64,000 bases of DNA, from assembly GCA_024230295.1 (NCBI GenBank), contig JAAERN010000049.1, positions 1 to 64,000 on the forward strand, given 5' to 3'. Under the pieces are notes generated by a model that worked only from the letters and a program-made list of their open reading frames with translations, had not been told where the DNA came from and ran no database searches. Shown here one piece after another: positions 1 to 10,540 of the stretch. The position numbers and the translations under genes are program-made. The stretch comes from Planctomycetota bacterium. Its GTDB lineage: Bacteria; Planctomycetota; Phycisphaerae; Phycisphaerales; SM1A02. How positions within the stretch are numbered: position 1 is the stretch's first letter; the number at the start of each line of letters is the position of its first letter.

Positions 1-1479
<1,479 letters not shown>

Positions 1480-1611
1480 CTGAGGATGATCCGGCACAGG
1501 GCCTTGGGTGTCAAGGTCTCCCGCTCTCAACTGCGTCCTGTGGTACGATCGCGGCTTCCAAATGCCCATGAGAGCCCCCCATGCGAGGGCCGTCTCCAAG
1601 GAGTAATCATC

Positions 1612-2748
1612 GTGTCCAACCCGCTTCCGGACGCCCGGCTCGTCCATCACGCCAAAGGCACGACACCAGGCACTGGTGAGACGCAGTTCCGCAAGTTTCT
1701 CAAGGCATGCATTACGTACGCGGCCTCCGATCTGCACATCAAGGCAGATGGACCTCCTCGGATACGAGTTCGAGGCGAACTCCGGCCCCTCGACACTTCC
1801 CATGTCACGCACGACGAGACGCATCAGATAGCCAAAGATGTACTGGATAAGTACCAGTACGAGATCTTCGCCACCCACGGTCAGATGGACATCGCCTACG
1901 ACTACGACGATGACCATCGATTTCGTGTGAATATCTTCATGAGCCGGGGAAAGGTGTCTTACGCCTGCCGGCTGATCACATCTGAAATCAAGCGGTTCGA
2001 AGATCTCCATGTGCCAGACCTTCTCGGTGATGTCGCACTCGCAGCCAACGGTTTGATTCTCTTCGCAGGGGTCACGGGCAGCGGCAAGAGTACATCCATC
2101 GCCGCCATGCTCCAGCACGTCAATGAACGACGAAGGTGCCACATCGTGACGGTCGAAGACCCGATCGAGTACATCTTCACCGAAGTCAAGGCGACGATCA
2201 ATCAGCGCGAAATCGGTATCGACTGCCTGAATTTCAATGAGGCATTGCGGGCGCTCGTTCGAGAAGATCCCGATGTTGTCCTCGTGGGCGAGATGAGGGA
2301 CAAAGAGACATTCGAGGCCGCTATTCGAGCGGCCGAAACCGGCCATGTTGTGTTCGGGACCATCCACGCCTCGTCCGCATGGCAGACCTTCGGTCGTATC
2401 TATGACCTCTTCGAAGAGGGTGAAGTTCCCCAGATCAGAAAGCTGCTGGCTTTCAATATCCGTGCCATTATTTACCAGAAGCTGCTCAAGACGCTTCGCC
2501 CCGATACCACGCCTCGGATTCCGGCTCTTGAGATCCTGCTCGGAACACCCTCGGTCCAGAAGTATATTCTTGAAGGTCGTGAAGGCGAACTTCTCGACAT
2601 CATCAAGCAGAGCCACGAGGAAGGCATGGTCGACTTCACAACGGCCTTGGTCCGGCTAGTCGAGAGCGAATGGATCCACCATCGCGTCGCCATGGATGCC
2701 ACCCCGAAGCCCGAAGAACTGAAAATGCGACTCAAGGGCATTTCCTGA
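1612..2748 (+). CDS. pilT: PilT-family twitching/retraction ATPase
   Basis: This is a cytoplasmic hexameric secretion/pilus ATPase of the PilT family (378 aa), which normally drives retraction of type IV pili. It has an N-terminal PAS-like region with the ASDLHI motif (about 39-44), Walker A GVTGSGKST at about 153-161, the Asp box VEDPIEY at about 181-187, Walker B around PDVVLVGEMRD (about 220-230) and the His box GHVVFGTIHA (about 244-253). The start chosen is GTG 1612 because AAGGAG sits 8 bases upstream, although the frame is open further back. Five bases later comes a PilB-like gene and then a CvpA-like gene, suggesting one transcription unit. No pilin or PilC gene is in view, so a role in classical pili is inferred from family membership. 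Confidence 0.92.
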   Translation: MSNPLPDARLVHHAKGTTPGTGETQFRKFLKACITYAASDLHIKADGPPRIRVRGELRPLDTSHVTHDETHQIAKDVLDKYQYEIFATHGQMDIAYDYDDDHRFRVNIFMSRGKVSYACRLITSEIKRFEDLHVPDLLGDVALAANGLILFAGVTGSGKSTSIAAMLQHVNERRRCHIVTVEDPIEYIFTEVKATINQREIGIDCLNFNEALRALVREDPDVVLVGEMRDKETFEAAIRAAETGHVVFGTIHASSAWQTFGRIYDLFEEGEVPQIRKLLAFNIRAIIYQKLLKTLRPDTTPRIPALEILLGTPSVQKYILEGREGELLDIIKQSHEEGMVDFTTALVRLVESEWIHHRVAMDATPKPEELKMRLKGIS

Positions 2749-2752
2749 ACAG

Positions 2753-4414
2753 ATGACACCACCCATGACTGAACTCGCGCAGACCGCAGTATTTCTCATC
2801 AGCCCCTGGAAGCCCGTGTTGATCTGGGCAACCTTTATTGCATGGGCCTGGCTGGTTGGCAGTCGAATCGATCCGGACGCCCGCAATTATCAACTCGATC
2901 CAACAAAATGGAATCTCATCAACCTCTGCACTGCCATCATTGCATTCACAGTCATGCTGTTCGCGGGTTCGATCTACATCTCATGGATCATAGGCACAGC
3001 AGTCCTGCTCACGCCGATCTTGATCTACTGGAAGATCCGAAACCAAGCAGTCCCGGAATCGCGACGCTACACGCTCTTCAAGAAGAGCGAATCACCAGGC
3101 GAGCGAAAGAGACGCCGCAAGCAATCCAAATCAAAGGCATCGACGATGGTCTTCGAGGGAGCGGAGGGCGAGTTCCCCATCCCGGAGCCAAACGACCCGC
3201 TCTTGGACACATATCTGCAACTCGACAACCTGATGCTTCCAGCCATCCTGCAATCTGGCACACGGGTCGATCTCGCGCTCGGCAACAGCGGATTGGCGTC
3301 AGCCATCACCATTCAGTCGGTGCGAAATCCACAAGAACCGATCTCGGCCAGCGATGGCGCCAACGTCATCAACTTGATCAAACAGATTGCCGGTCTGGAT
3401 ATGACCGACACCCGGCGAACCCAATACGGTCACTTCACACTTTTGACCGCTTCAAATCAGCATAAGGTCACCGTCACTGTCACCGGTTCCTCGAAAGGCC
3501 AATTTGTTCGGCTCGACATCGACGAAGAAGGTCGAATCGTCAAACCTGTCGATATGCTCGGCTTCCAGCCCAGGCAGCGAGAACGCTTGGATGCATTCCT
3601 CAATCCCCAGCACCGCCATGGGATCATCTTGCTCACAGCCCCCAAGGGTCAAGGTCTTTCAACAACAGCCATCTCGCTGCTGCAACAGCACGATGCATAC
3701 ACAAGCAACTTGAAGATTCTGGAACGCCGGACGCTTAAACAACTTGAGGGCGTCGACCACGTGCAGTGGGATCCGTCGAACCCAAACCTTGACTTTGCAA
3801 CGAGCCTGCAATCAATTCTAAGGCGCGACCCCGATGTGGTTCTGACTGAAGCGCTCGATCCTGAAACAGTGCAGACCGCGTGCAGGTCTGGACGCGACGG
3901 AGCGCTGCAGTACATGGTCTTCAACGCCGACAGCTCAGCGGCAGCAGTCCGTTTATGGTGCCAGATGGCAGGCGATATTGAACTGGCAACCAAGCCATTG
4001 CGAGCCGTTGTGTGCCAGCGGCTGATTCGCGTGCTGTGCCCCGACTGCAAGCAGTCGTATGCACCAGCCGATCCGAGCAAACTCGGATTCCCGGATGGCA
4101 CGACCCTGTACCGATCCAGTGGGCAAGTCCAAGTTCGGAATCGCGTGGAAGATTGCCCGACATGCCACGGCACGGGCTATTCGGGCGTCACCGCAATCTT
4201 CGAAGTGTTCCCAGTTGACGAAGAGTGCCGACAGATCCTTGCTTCCGGCGATCTCAAGGCGGCGTTGATGCATGCCAGACGAAACAAGATGCTGCTGCTG
4301 CAAGAAGTGGGATTGCAGCGAGCAGCCTCGGGGATTACGTCAGTAGAAGAAGTATCTCGAGTGCTGGGCGGCGGGAAGCCAAAATCGGCATCAACCGCGA
4401 GCGGCAACGCCTAG
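2753..4414 (+). CDS. Membrane-anchored GspE/PilB-like protein with degenerate ATP site
   Basis: This 553-residue protein resembles the C-terminal ATPase part of GspE/PilB extension ATPases but is unlikely to hydrolyse ATP. Two hydrophobic segments (about 20-36 and 55-93) followed by a basic stretch (about 110-130) replace the usual N-terminal domain. The Walker A position reads APKGQGLSTT (about 296-305), so the invariant Lys is Leu. The Walker B region reads RDPDVVLTEALDPET instead of the usual VGEIRDxET. The zinc-binding cysteines of the family are kept as two CxxC pairs (about 429/432 and 468/471). It lies 5 bases after pilT and just before a CvpA-like gene. The start at 2753 could also be the ATG at 2765. 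A regulatory or scaffolding partner of PilT is an inference. Confidence 0.8.
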   Translation: MTPPMTELAQTAVFLISPWKPVLIWATFIAWAWLVGSRIDPDARNYQLDPTKWNLINLCTAIIAFTVMLFAGSIYISWIIGTAVLLTPILIYWKIRNQAVPESRRYTLFKKSESPGERKRRRKQSKSKASTMVFEGAEGEFPIPEPNDPLLDTYLQLDNLMLPAILQSGTRVDLALGNSGLASAITIQSVRNPQEPISASDGANVINLIKQIAGLDMTDTRRTQYGHFTLLTASNQHKVTVTVTGSSKGQFVRLDIDEEGRIVKPVDMLGFQPRQRERLDAFLNPQHRHGIILLTAPKGQGLSTTAISLLQQHDAYTSNLKILERRTLKQLEGVDHVQWDPSNPNLDFATSLQSILRRDPDVVLTEALDPETVQTACRSGRDGALQYMVFNADSSAAAVRLWCQMAGDIELATKPLRAVVCQRLIRVLCPDCKQSYAPADPSKLGFPDGTTLYRSSGQVQVRNRVEDCPTCHGTGYSGVTAIFEVFPVDEECRQILASGDLKAALMHARRNKMLLLQEVGLQRAASGITSVEEVSRVLGGGKPKSASTASGNA

Positions 4415-4434
4415 GCCGGAAGGAAACACCATTC

Positions 4435-6150
4435 ATGCTTACCAATGTTGCCGTCATTCTGGTCATCGCTCTCCTCGCATATTGGTGGTCTAATCAAGGC
4501 TTCCTCAGTGCATTGCTGCATTTCATTTGCGTGGTGTGCGCTGCTGCAGTTGCATTCGCATGGTGGGAGCCTCTTGGCTTTGACATCATGCTTGGCACGT
4601 CAAAGTGGGGCGGATTGGCTCCCGGATCTGCCCTTCTGCTCTTGTTCTTGGTGTCGCTCCTTCTCTTGCGATCCATCTCCGACAAGATTGTAATTGGGAA
4701 TACTCGCATTCCTCGACCGGTTGATCTCACCGGCGGTGCCATCATTGGCGCTGGTGCTGGAGTCATCACAGCAGGCATGCTGGTAATCGGGACAGGGTTC
4801 ATCGCTATTCCGGCTGGCACAGGCGGCCACACAGGATGGAGCACCACGCTAGATGGCGGCGTCCATGTGGAAGCTGGAACTGGAGGAACCGATCAGGCCA
4901 AGCGTCTCTGGATCCCAGTTGACTGGATTACGGCGAGTCTCTTTGAAACAGTCAGCACCGGCTCGCTGCATCCAGATATCGGAGGCACACCGATGGCCGA
5001 TTGGAATCCATACTTGGATCGCCAAGCCACTCTCCTGCGTACGCGATTGGAAACAGCTGATCCATATGCAGCCACGCAGGTATTTCAAGCTCCAGGAACT
5101 GTTGAAGTGTCCCCCATGCTTCGATCAGTCGAAGAAAACGGTACGACATGGTGGATGTTCCCATTGAAGTTCTCCAAGAAGGGCATGGACCTTCAACGAA
5201 GTGTGGCCATTGGACCGACTCAGGTGCGGCTTGTCGGCACAACCGACGACGGCACCGCCATTCAATATCCACAGTATTGGTCTCAGACAATCATTTCCAA
5301 GAACGATGAAAATGGATCAAAGGTCTCGAGCAAAGGCTTCTTCCAATTTGCTAACGAGTCGCCCTACTTCTACGGGACCAGTCGCGACGAAGCAGACATA
5401 ACGCTTCTGTTTGGTTCTCAGGATGATTCATTCACACCAAAATTTCTGCAGATTCGCGGCACCCGCTTTGATCTTCCAGAATCCAGAGAAGAGGCTGATT
5501 GGGAGGAGTTCTGCCAGCGCGTGGGTGCAACCGGCTCGACAACCGACAGCGATAATCCATGGGGTGGAGACATTTCCCATCTCGTCGACATGAGAGGCAG
5601 CCTCCCAAGAGGCGCCCGCCCGAGTATCGGCGACTTCCAAGGCGGCTCCCCCGAATTCTCTGAGCGAGAAAGTCGCATTCTTCGGGCAGAGGCAACTCGC
5701 GTCGGCAACAAGTCGCGTGGCAAGGGCAAGCTTCGAGTCGGTGGATATGCCATTGAAAAGTTGGTCCAGCTCAGCAATGGAGAGCAGGAACGCCAACTTG
5801 ACAAAGACATGGCGATCATCAAGATTCGAGTAGGCCCGGGCACCACCGCTGACATCGCCAAGCTCGCTAGGCGTATGGGGGGAGACGGAGACATTCGCCT
5901 CCTTGATTCGGAAGGCGGGGAATACGCCCCCTACGGCTATGAACTCAAGAACGACTCAAAGACGATCATTTCATTCAATGTGCCATTGTCGCGGTGGAGT
6001 ACCGTCCGACATCGACCCAAGAGTGAGTCGGATGCGTTCTCCCTCATCTTCGTCATGCCCGTGGACATCGCGTTAGACCGGCTGATGCTCGACGAGGAGA
6101 GAATTGGATTCTTCGAGAACACGACTGCCGAATCCCCGAAATACCGTTGA
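4435..6150 (+). CDS. CvpA-like membrane protein with large extracytoplasmic domain
   Basis: The protein has 571 residues. The N-terminal 125 or so hold about four hydrophobic helices separated by short loops, in the style of CvpA (colicin V production) proteins; the remaining roughly 440 residues are soluble and polar. I do not recognise the soluble part. It contains repeated Trp, Gly and Pro positions and no obvious enzyme motif. The start ATG 4435 is supported by GGAAGGA at 4417-4423, although the frame is open upstream across the end of the previous gene. It follows the PilB-like gene by 20 bases, so it is probably co-transcribed with the two ATPase-like proteins. The CvpA assignment rests on topology only and is tentative. 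Confidence 0.7.
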   Translation: MLTNVAVILVIALLAYWWSNQGFLSALLHFICVVCAAAVAFAWWEPLGFDIMLGTSKWGGLAPGSALLLLFLVSLLLLRSISDKIVIGNTRIPRPVDLTGGAIIGAGAGVITAGMLVIGTGFIAIPAGTGGHTGWSTTLDGGVHVEAGTGGTDQAKRLWIPVDWITASLFETVSTGSLHPDIGGTPMADWNPYLDRQATLLRTRLETADPYAATQVFQAPGTVEVSPMLRSVEENGTTWWMFPLKFSKKGMDLQRSVAIGPTQVRLVGTTDDGTAIQYPQYWSQTIISKNDENGSKVSSKGFFQFANESPYFYGTSRDEADITLLFGSQDDSFTPKFLQIRGTRFDLPESREEADWEEFCQRVGATGSTTDSDNPWGGDISHLVDMRGSLPRGARPSIGDFQGGSPEFSERESRILRAEATRVGNKSRGKGKLRVGGYAIEKLVQLSNGEQERQLDKDMAIIKIRVGPGTTADIAKLARRMGGDGDIRLLDSEGGEYAPYGYELKNDSKTIISFNVPLSRWSTVRHRPKSESDAFSLIFVMPVDIALDRLMLDEERIGFFENTTAESPKYR

Positions 6151-6180
6151 ACTCAGACTGAAATCGAGTTGCCACAACAC

Positions 6181-7545
6181 TCAATCTGCAGCAACGGGTT
6201 CCGGCTCTTCCAACAATCGCTCGACCCAGTGAATATCGAAATCATGTTTCACAAATGGTTCGGATGCAATCAGCCTCCTGTGGAGAGGAAGCGTTGTCTT
6301 AATCGGCCCAACGCGAAACTCGCTGATCGCTGAGTCCATCCTCGCGATTGCATCCGTTCGAGTGTCCGCATGGACGATGAGTTTGCCGATCATAGAGTCG
6401 TAGTTCGGGGGAATTCGATATCCGGGGCGTACATGGGTATCCACTCGAACACCCATTCCTCCAGGAACGTTGAACTCCTCAACAAGTCCTGGCTGCGGCA
6501 TAAAACCTCGATCGGGATCTTCCGCGTTGACACGGCATTCAATTGCATGGCCCCGCACCTCGATCTCATCCTGCGATTTCAAGAGCGGCTCGCCCGCCGC
6601 AACGCGAATGGACTCTTTGACGACATCCACGCCTGTAATTGCCTCGGTAACAGGGTGCTCAACCTGCACGCGTGTGTTGACTTCCAGCATGTAGAAATTC
6701 TGATCTCGATCCATCAAGAACTCAACCGTCGCAGCTCCGCTATATCGAGCATTGCGGATCATGGCAGCGGCGGATTTGCAAACTCCGTCACAGACCGCCG
6801 GATCGACGCCTGGCGCGGGGGCTTCTTCAATCAGTTTTTGGTGCCGCCGCTGCGATGTACAGTCGCGATTGAATAGATGGATGGCGTTGCCATGCTTGTC
6901 GCCGAGACACTGCACTTCAATGTGCCGCGCATGCTCGAGAAACTTCTCAACATAGACCGCCCCGTTTCCGAAAGCTGCTTCAGCTTCCTGACGAGCCGAC
7001 GCCAATCCGTCGACGAGTTCCTCCTCCGTCCTCGCAATACGCATTCCTCGGCCACCACCGCCCGCAGCTGCCTTCACAATGACTGGGTAACCAATATCCT
7101 TTGCAACCTGAATTGCTTCATTTGGATCCTCAATCGCATCGTGGCTGCCCGGAAAGATGGGCGTCCCGGCTTCTCTGGCCATGTTCTTGCAGGAGATCTT
7201 GTCACCGAGAAGGGCCATCGCCTCGGGACTGGGTCCGATGAACTCGATATTACAGTCGCGGCATACCTCCGCGAACTGCGCATTCTCCGCCAAGAATCCA
7301 TAGCCGGGATGAATCGCATCGGCGTGCGACGTTTCTGCTGCCGAGATGATGCGATCTATTCTCAGATACGACTCGGCTGAAGGACCGGGGCCGATGCAAA
7401 CTGTGTGATCAGCTTGCTCGAGCCATGGCCCATCGCGATCGGCTTGGGAAAAGACACACACGGTCTCACAACCAAGTTCGCGAGCAGCGCGAATAATTCG
7501 CAGCGCGATCTCGCCGCGGTTGGCGATTAGGATGCGTTCAAACAT
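6181..7545 (-). CDS. accC: Acetyl-CoA carboxylase biotin carboxylase subunit
   Basis: AccC carboxylates the biotin carried by AccB using ATP and bicarbonate, the first half-reaction of fatty acid synthesis. The 454-residue length and sequence match the family: N-terminal ILIANRGEIALRI, the ATP-grasp glycine-rich loop KAAAGGGGRGMR at about 157-168, the ERDCS-type segment NRDCTSQRRHQKLIEEAP, and the MLEVNTRVQVEHPVTE catalytic region. The start ATG 7545 has GAGG about 8 bases upstream, inside the stop of accB. It lies 10 bases after accB and is translated from the same strand, so the two subunits are co-expressed. accA and accD are not in the window. Confidence 0.97.
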   Translation of the reverse strand: MFERILIANRGEIALRIIRAARELGCETVCVFSQADRDGPWLEQADHTVCIGPGPSAESYLRIDRIISAAETSHADAIHPGYGFLAENAQFAEVCRDCNIEFIGPSPEAMALLGDKISCKNMAREAGTPIFPGSHDAIEDPNEAIQVAKDIGYPVIVKAAAGGGGRGMRIARTEEELVDGLASARQEAEAAFGNGAVYVEKFLEHARHIEVQCLGDKHGNAIHLFNRDCTSQRRHQKLIEEAPAPGVDPAVCDGVCKSAAAMIRNARYSGAATVEFLMDRDQNFYMLEVNTRVQVEHPVTEAITGVDVVKESIRVAAGEPLLKSQDEIEVRGHAIECRVNAEDPDRGFMPQPGLVEEFNVPGGMGVRVDTHVRPGYRIPPNYDSMIGKLIVHADTRTDAIARMDSAISEFRVGPIKTTLPLHRRLIASEPFVKHDFDIHWVERLLEEPEPVAAD

Positions 7546-7555
7546 GCCGGTGTCC

Positions 7556-8041
7556 TCAAATTGGCCTGACCAACATCAGTTCTTGGCCAAATTCAACAGC
7601 GTCACCATTCTTGACGAGAACCTGTTCGATTGTGCCGCTGACCTCGGACTTGATCTCATTGAAGATCTTCATAGCCTCTATCAGGCACACGATGCTCCCA
7701 TCGCCAATGTCCATGCCCAACGCAACGAACGGGTCTGCATCTGGCGAGGCCGCCGAATAGTACGTCCCCACCATCGGACTCTCGATTGCAACGAGTCCGC
7801 TGCGGTCCGGAGCCGACCCAGCATCGACAGGAGGCGGCGTTGCCGCTGCCGCCGCCACGGCTGGCGGAGGCGCGACCGCAACGGAAGCCTGCGGAGCCGC
7901 GGCCTGTTGAACAAGCGGCGTCGCCCATTGATTCGGACGCTGCAGCGTGACATGCTCTTCGCTGTCCCGCAGATCCATCTCAGTGAGATCATTCTGCACC
8001 ATCAGCTTGACCAGTTCCTTGAGTTTTCGGATGTCAATCAT
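7556..8041 (-). CDS. accB: Biotin carboxyl carrier protein of acetyl-CoA carboxylase
   Basis: This 161-residue protein carries the biotin that AccC carboxylates. It begins MIDIRKLKELVKLM, a typical AccB N-terminus, followed by an Ala/Pro-rich flexible linker (about 46-80) and a C-terminal biotinyl domain. The biotin-accepting Lys is residue 125 in the motif EAMK. The start ATG 8041 overlaps the stop of the upstream peptidase gene as ATGA, which suggests translational coupling; an open frame 25 codons longer exists but enters the peptidase gene. accC follows after 10 bases. Confidence 0.96.
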   Translation of the reverse strand: MIDIRKLKELVKLMVQNDLTEMDLRDSEEHVTLQRPNQWATPLVQQAAAPQASVAVAPPPAVAAAAATPPPVDAGSAPDRSGLVAIESPMVGTYYSAASPDADPFVALGMDIGDGSIVCLIEAMKIFNEIKSEVSGTIEQVLVKNGDAVEFGQELMLVRPI

Positions 8042-9198
8042 CGCGTGTGGCCTCCATCTGGAATCGGGCGGATCGCGCCCTCCAGGCTCGAGTCGAGTGC
8101 CGCGGACAGTACACATGGTCCGTCCTCAGTCACAAGAATGTCATCTTCGATTCTGACGCCACCCCGGCCCGGAATATAGATACCCGGCTCGATCGTCACG
8201 ACCATGCCGGGCGCCAACTTCGTCTGCTCCCCTTCTCGGCCAAGAAACGGACGTTCGTGGACATCCCGTCCAAGACCATGCCCAACGCTGTGCGCAAAGT
8301 GGTCGCCCCATCCAGCCGCTGCGATGATCTCGCGGGCAGCCGCATCGACTTCCGCCGTGGCCGTTCCAACTTGACAGGCATCAATTGCGGCCCGCTCGGC
8401 CTCGGCAACGACCGAGTAGATGCGCCGCATCTCGTCATCCGGTTCGCCCAGAAAGAATGTCCGAGTCAGGTCGCTGCAGAGCCCATCGATTCGTGCCCCC
8501 CAGTCAATCAGCAGCACGCCCGGCCCGATGGGATGCGCCCCTGGCACGTGGTGAATCACACTCGCATTCGGTCCGCTGGCGACAATCGGCTCGAATGCCT
8601 CGCCCTCGGCTCCGCGAATCCGCATCTCATAGATGAGACGCGCTGCAACCTGCCCCTCGGTCATTCCGACTCGAAGTTCGCTCAGCGTGGTCTCCAATGC
8701 TGCCGACTGCACTGCAATCGCCCGCCTGATCGCTTCAACCTCTTCGGGCGACTTCCTCATTCGGAGCGTCGCCATCAGTCCATGCACAGGGGCAAGTTCG
8801 ATACCGTCCAACGAAGCTGCGAGCCCCGCCTTGGCATCAAGGGTCAGATGAGCTGCCTGAATACCGAGCACGCCGATCTTCTCATCACCCAGCACCGAAG
8901 CGACATGCTGAAGTTGCCCAGGCCGATTGAAAATAGCCACCTCGAAGAGGCCGCACTCCGCCCAAGGCGCGAGGTACTCCTCGTACCTGCGGTCGGAGAT
9001 GAGAATGGCCCGCGAGTCAGTGACGAGTACTCTCGTGTCATGTCCGAAGCAGCCGGCAAGGAATCGAACGTCCTGCTCGCCAGTCACCAGAAGAGATGGC
9101 ACGCTCTCCGAGTCAAGGGCGGCACGAACTGCACCAAGCCGCGCTTCGATCTGCAACGCGGCTTCATCGCCTATTCTCATCTCGCTCACAGCAGTCAT
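8038..9198 (-). CDS. pepP: Xaa-Pro aminopeptidase/dipeptidase, M24 family
   Basis: This cytoplasmic dinuclear-metal peptidase removes N-terminal residues preceding proline (386 aa from ATG 9198). An N-terminal creatinase-like domain (about 1-150) is followed by the pita-bread catalytic domain. The five metal ligands are visible: the Asp of LLIDWGAR, the Asp of GLCSDLTRTF, the His of HSVGHGLG, the Glu of VVTIEPGIY and the Glu of GVRIEDDILVTE. An internal ATG at 9180 is an alternative start. The stop overlaps accB as ATGA, so it shares the run that ends in accC. Coupling of a proline peptidase to accBC looks like conserved neighbourhood rather than shared function. The exact specificity (aminopeptidase versus prolidase) cannot be told. 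Confidence 0.92.
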   Translation of the reverse strand: MTAVSEMRIGDEAALQIEARLGAVRAALDSESVPSLLVTGEQDVRFLAGCFGHDTRVLVTDSRAILISDRRYEEYLAPWAECGLFEVAIFNRPGQLQHVASVLGDEKIGVLGIQAAHLTLDAKAGLAASLDGIELAPVHGLMATLRMRKSPEEVEAIRRAIAVQSAALETTLSELRVGMTEGQVAARLIYEMRIRGAEGEAFEPIVASGPNASVIHHVPGAHPIGPGVLLIDWGARIDGLCSDLTRTFFLGEPDDEMRRIYSVVAEAERAAIDACQVGTATAEVDAAAREIIAAAGWGDHFAHSVGHGLGRDVHERPFLGREGEQTKLAPGMVVTIEPGIYIPGRGGVRIEDDILVTEDGPCVLSAALDSSLEGAIRPIPDGGHTR

Positions 9199-9331
9199 GG
9201 GGCGGGAGTATAGCGATCTCTCGTCGATCCGCTGCAATCTTGCTTCGATCAGGCGAGATCTTGAGAGAATCAGCTCTCTCACAAGCTTGATGGGCTTGCC
9301 TACTGAGCCGGCCTGCCTTGGCAGGCCACGC

Positions 9332-9748
9332 TCAATCGTGCGACTCGCCCCAGCCCTTGATGGCACGAGGCGGGCTCAGCACAGTCCTGGCGATAACGGC
9401 TTGCTTCCAGTTCCAGTGTCGCTCGCGATTGGATCTACTCCCGGACTGCGAGTAGGCGGCATCAACGAATTTCGGTACAGCAGGGCCGCTCGCTGCCTCT
9501 TCAGCGGACATGCTCCGCATAGGCGGCCGCGTCTCAGCCGCGCGTGCACGGAGCGGCTTTCCGGCAGCGGTTGGGACGGAGACTCCCGTTGTTTGAGGCG
9601 TCACAACTCGCGGCAGGGATGTCGCAGGCTCAACTGCTATCTGCCCAAGCGCCTTTGCGGCCGCCGCCTTCTTCTTCTTCGCGGCGACTGCGCTGGCAAT
9701 GCCCGAGATGACCACCACAGCCAGGACAACAATGTCGACCAGTTTCAT
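9332..9748 (-). CDS. Small hypothetical protein with N-terminal membrane helix
   Basis: I do not recognise this 138-residue protein. One hydrophobic helix lies at about residues 4-21 (VDIVVLAVVVISGIASAVA), followed immediately by a KKKK patch and an Ala/Pro/Thr-rich, low-complexity region. A Trp/Arg-containing tail ends the protein. The layout suggests a single-pass protein with its basic tail in the cytoplasm. It sits between the ABC ATPase gene (19 bases upstream) and pepP, all on the minus strand, so it may be part of the same transcript. The reading frame has strong third-position G/C preference, which supports real coding, but function is unknown. Confidence 0.6.
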   Translation of the reverse strand: MKLVDIVVLAVVVISGIASAVAAKKKKAAAAKALGQIAVEPATSLPRVVTPQTTGVSVPTAAGKPLRARAAETRPPMRSMSAEEAASGPAVPKFVDAAYSQSGSRSNRERHWNWKQAVIARTVLSPPRAIKGWGESHD

Positions 9749-9766
9749 AACCGAGAGTGTAGCCGC

Positions 9767-10540
9767 TCAGGGGAATCCAGCCTGTCGGACGAGCGGGGAG
9801 CTTGGCACCAACCAGTTGGTCCCGTCCCGGCGAGTGGCCCATTCAAACGATGCGCCAAAGGCTTCGCCAAGGGTTTCTGGCTCAAGCACCAGCTCGCTTG
9901 GTCCAGACGCCAGGAGCTGCCCTCCTCTGAGAATCCATGCATGATCCGCTGCGTCGGCAGCAAGCGCGAGATCGTGGACTGCCACGAGAACTCCGCCGCC
10001 CGAAGAAACGTGCTCCCGCAAGAGCGACCACACGGAACTCGCCCATCGGTGATCAAGTGGTGCCGTCGGCTCGTCCAAGACCAACATGGACGTCGCGTTT
10101 CGCTGAGCCCAGACTCTCGCAAGGTGCGCTCGCTGGGCTTGTCCTGCCGACAGTGATGACACCGGGCGATGACGAAGCTCCATCAATCCGAGCCGATCCA
10201 ATGCCTCGGCAACTCGCTCTTGCGATCCTCGCACCGCGTGGCGAAGCCTTCCAAGTTCCACCAGCCGCTGGACACTCAGCGGCACATCGACCGCTGGCCG
10301 CTGTGGGAGCAACACCAACTCGTCCGCGCGCGACGACCGGGTCTTCCTCTCCTCATCGCCATGGTGCTGGATACGGCCACCGCTCGGCGCAAGAATCCCC
10401 GCAACCGTATGCAGAAGCGTCGTCTTGCCGCTTGCGTTCGGCCCAACAACTGCAGTGATCCGCCCCGCAGAAGCGTCGCAGCTCAGTGGGCCGAGTCGAA
10501 AGGCTCCTCGGCTGAACTCAATCTGATCACACCGAAGCAA
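9767..10540 (-). CDS. FecE/BtuD-type ABC transporter ATPase
   Basis: This is the ATP-binding subunit of a class II importer of the iron-siderophore/heme/cobalamin type (257 aa). It has Walker A GPNASGKTT, a Q-loop in LLPQRPA, the signature SLSAGQAQRAHLARV and Walker B MLVLDEPTAPLDH, with the switch His in VAVHDLAL. No ATG fits the family N-terminus; the TTG at 10540-10538 preceded by GGAGAGGGGG is the likely start and overlaps the permease stop by 14 bases. The signature reads SAGQ rather than SGGQ, a common conservative change. Its partner is the permease immediately upstream. Substrate is not determined. Confidence 0.88.
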   Translation of the reverse strand: MLRCDQIEFSRGAFRLGPLSCDASAGRITAVVGPNASGKTTLLHTVAGILAPSGGRIQHHGDEERKTRSSRADELVLLPQRPAVDVPLSVQRLVELGRLRHAVRGSQERVAEALDRLGLMELRHRPVSSLSAGQAQRAHLARVWAQRNATSMLVLDEPTAPLDHRWASSVWSLLREHVSSGGGVLVAVHDLALAADAADHAWILRGGQLLASGPSELVLEPETLGEAFGASFEWATRRDGTNWLVPSSPLVRQAGFP

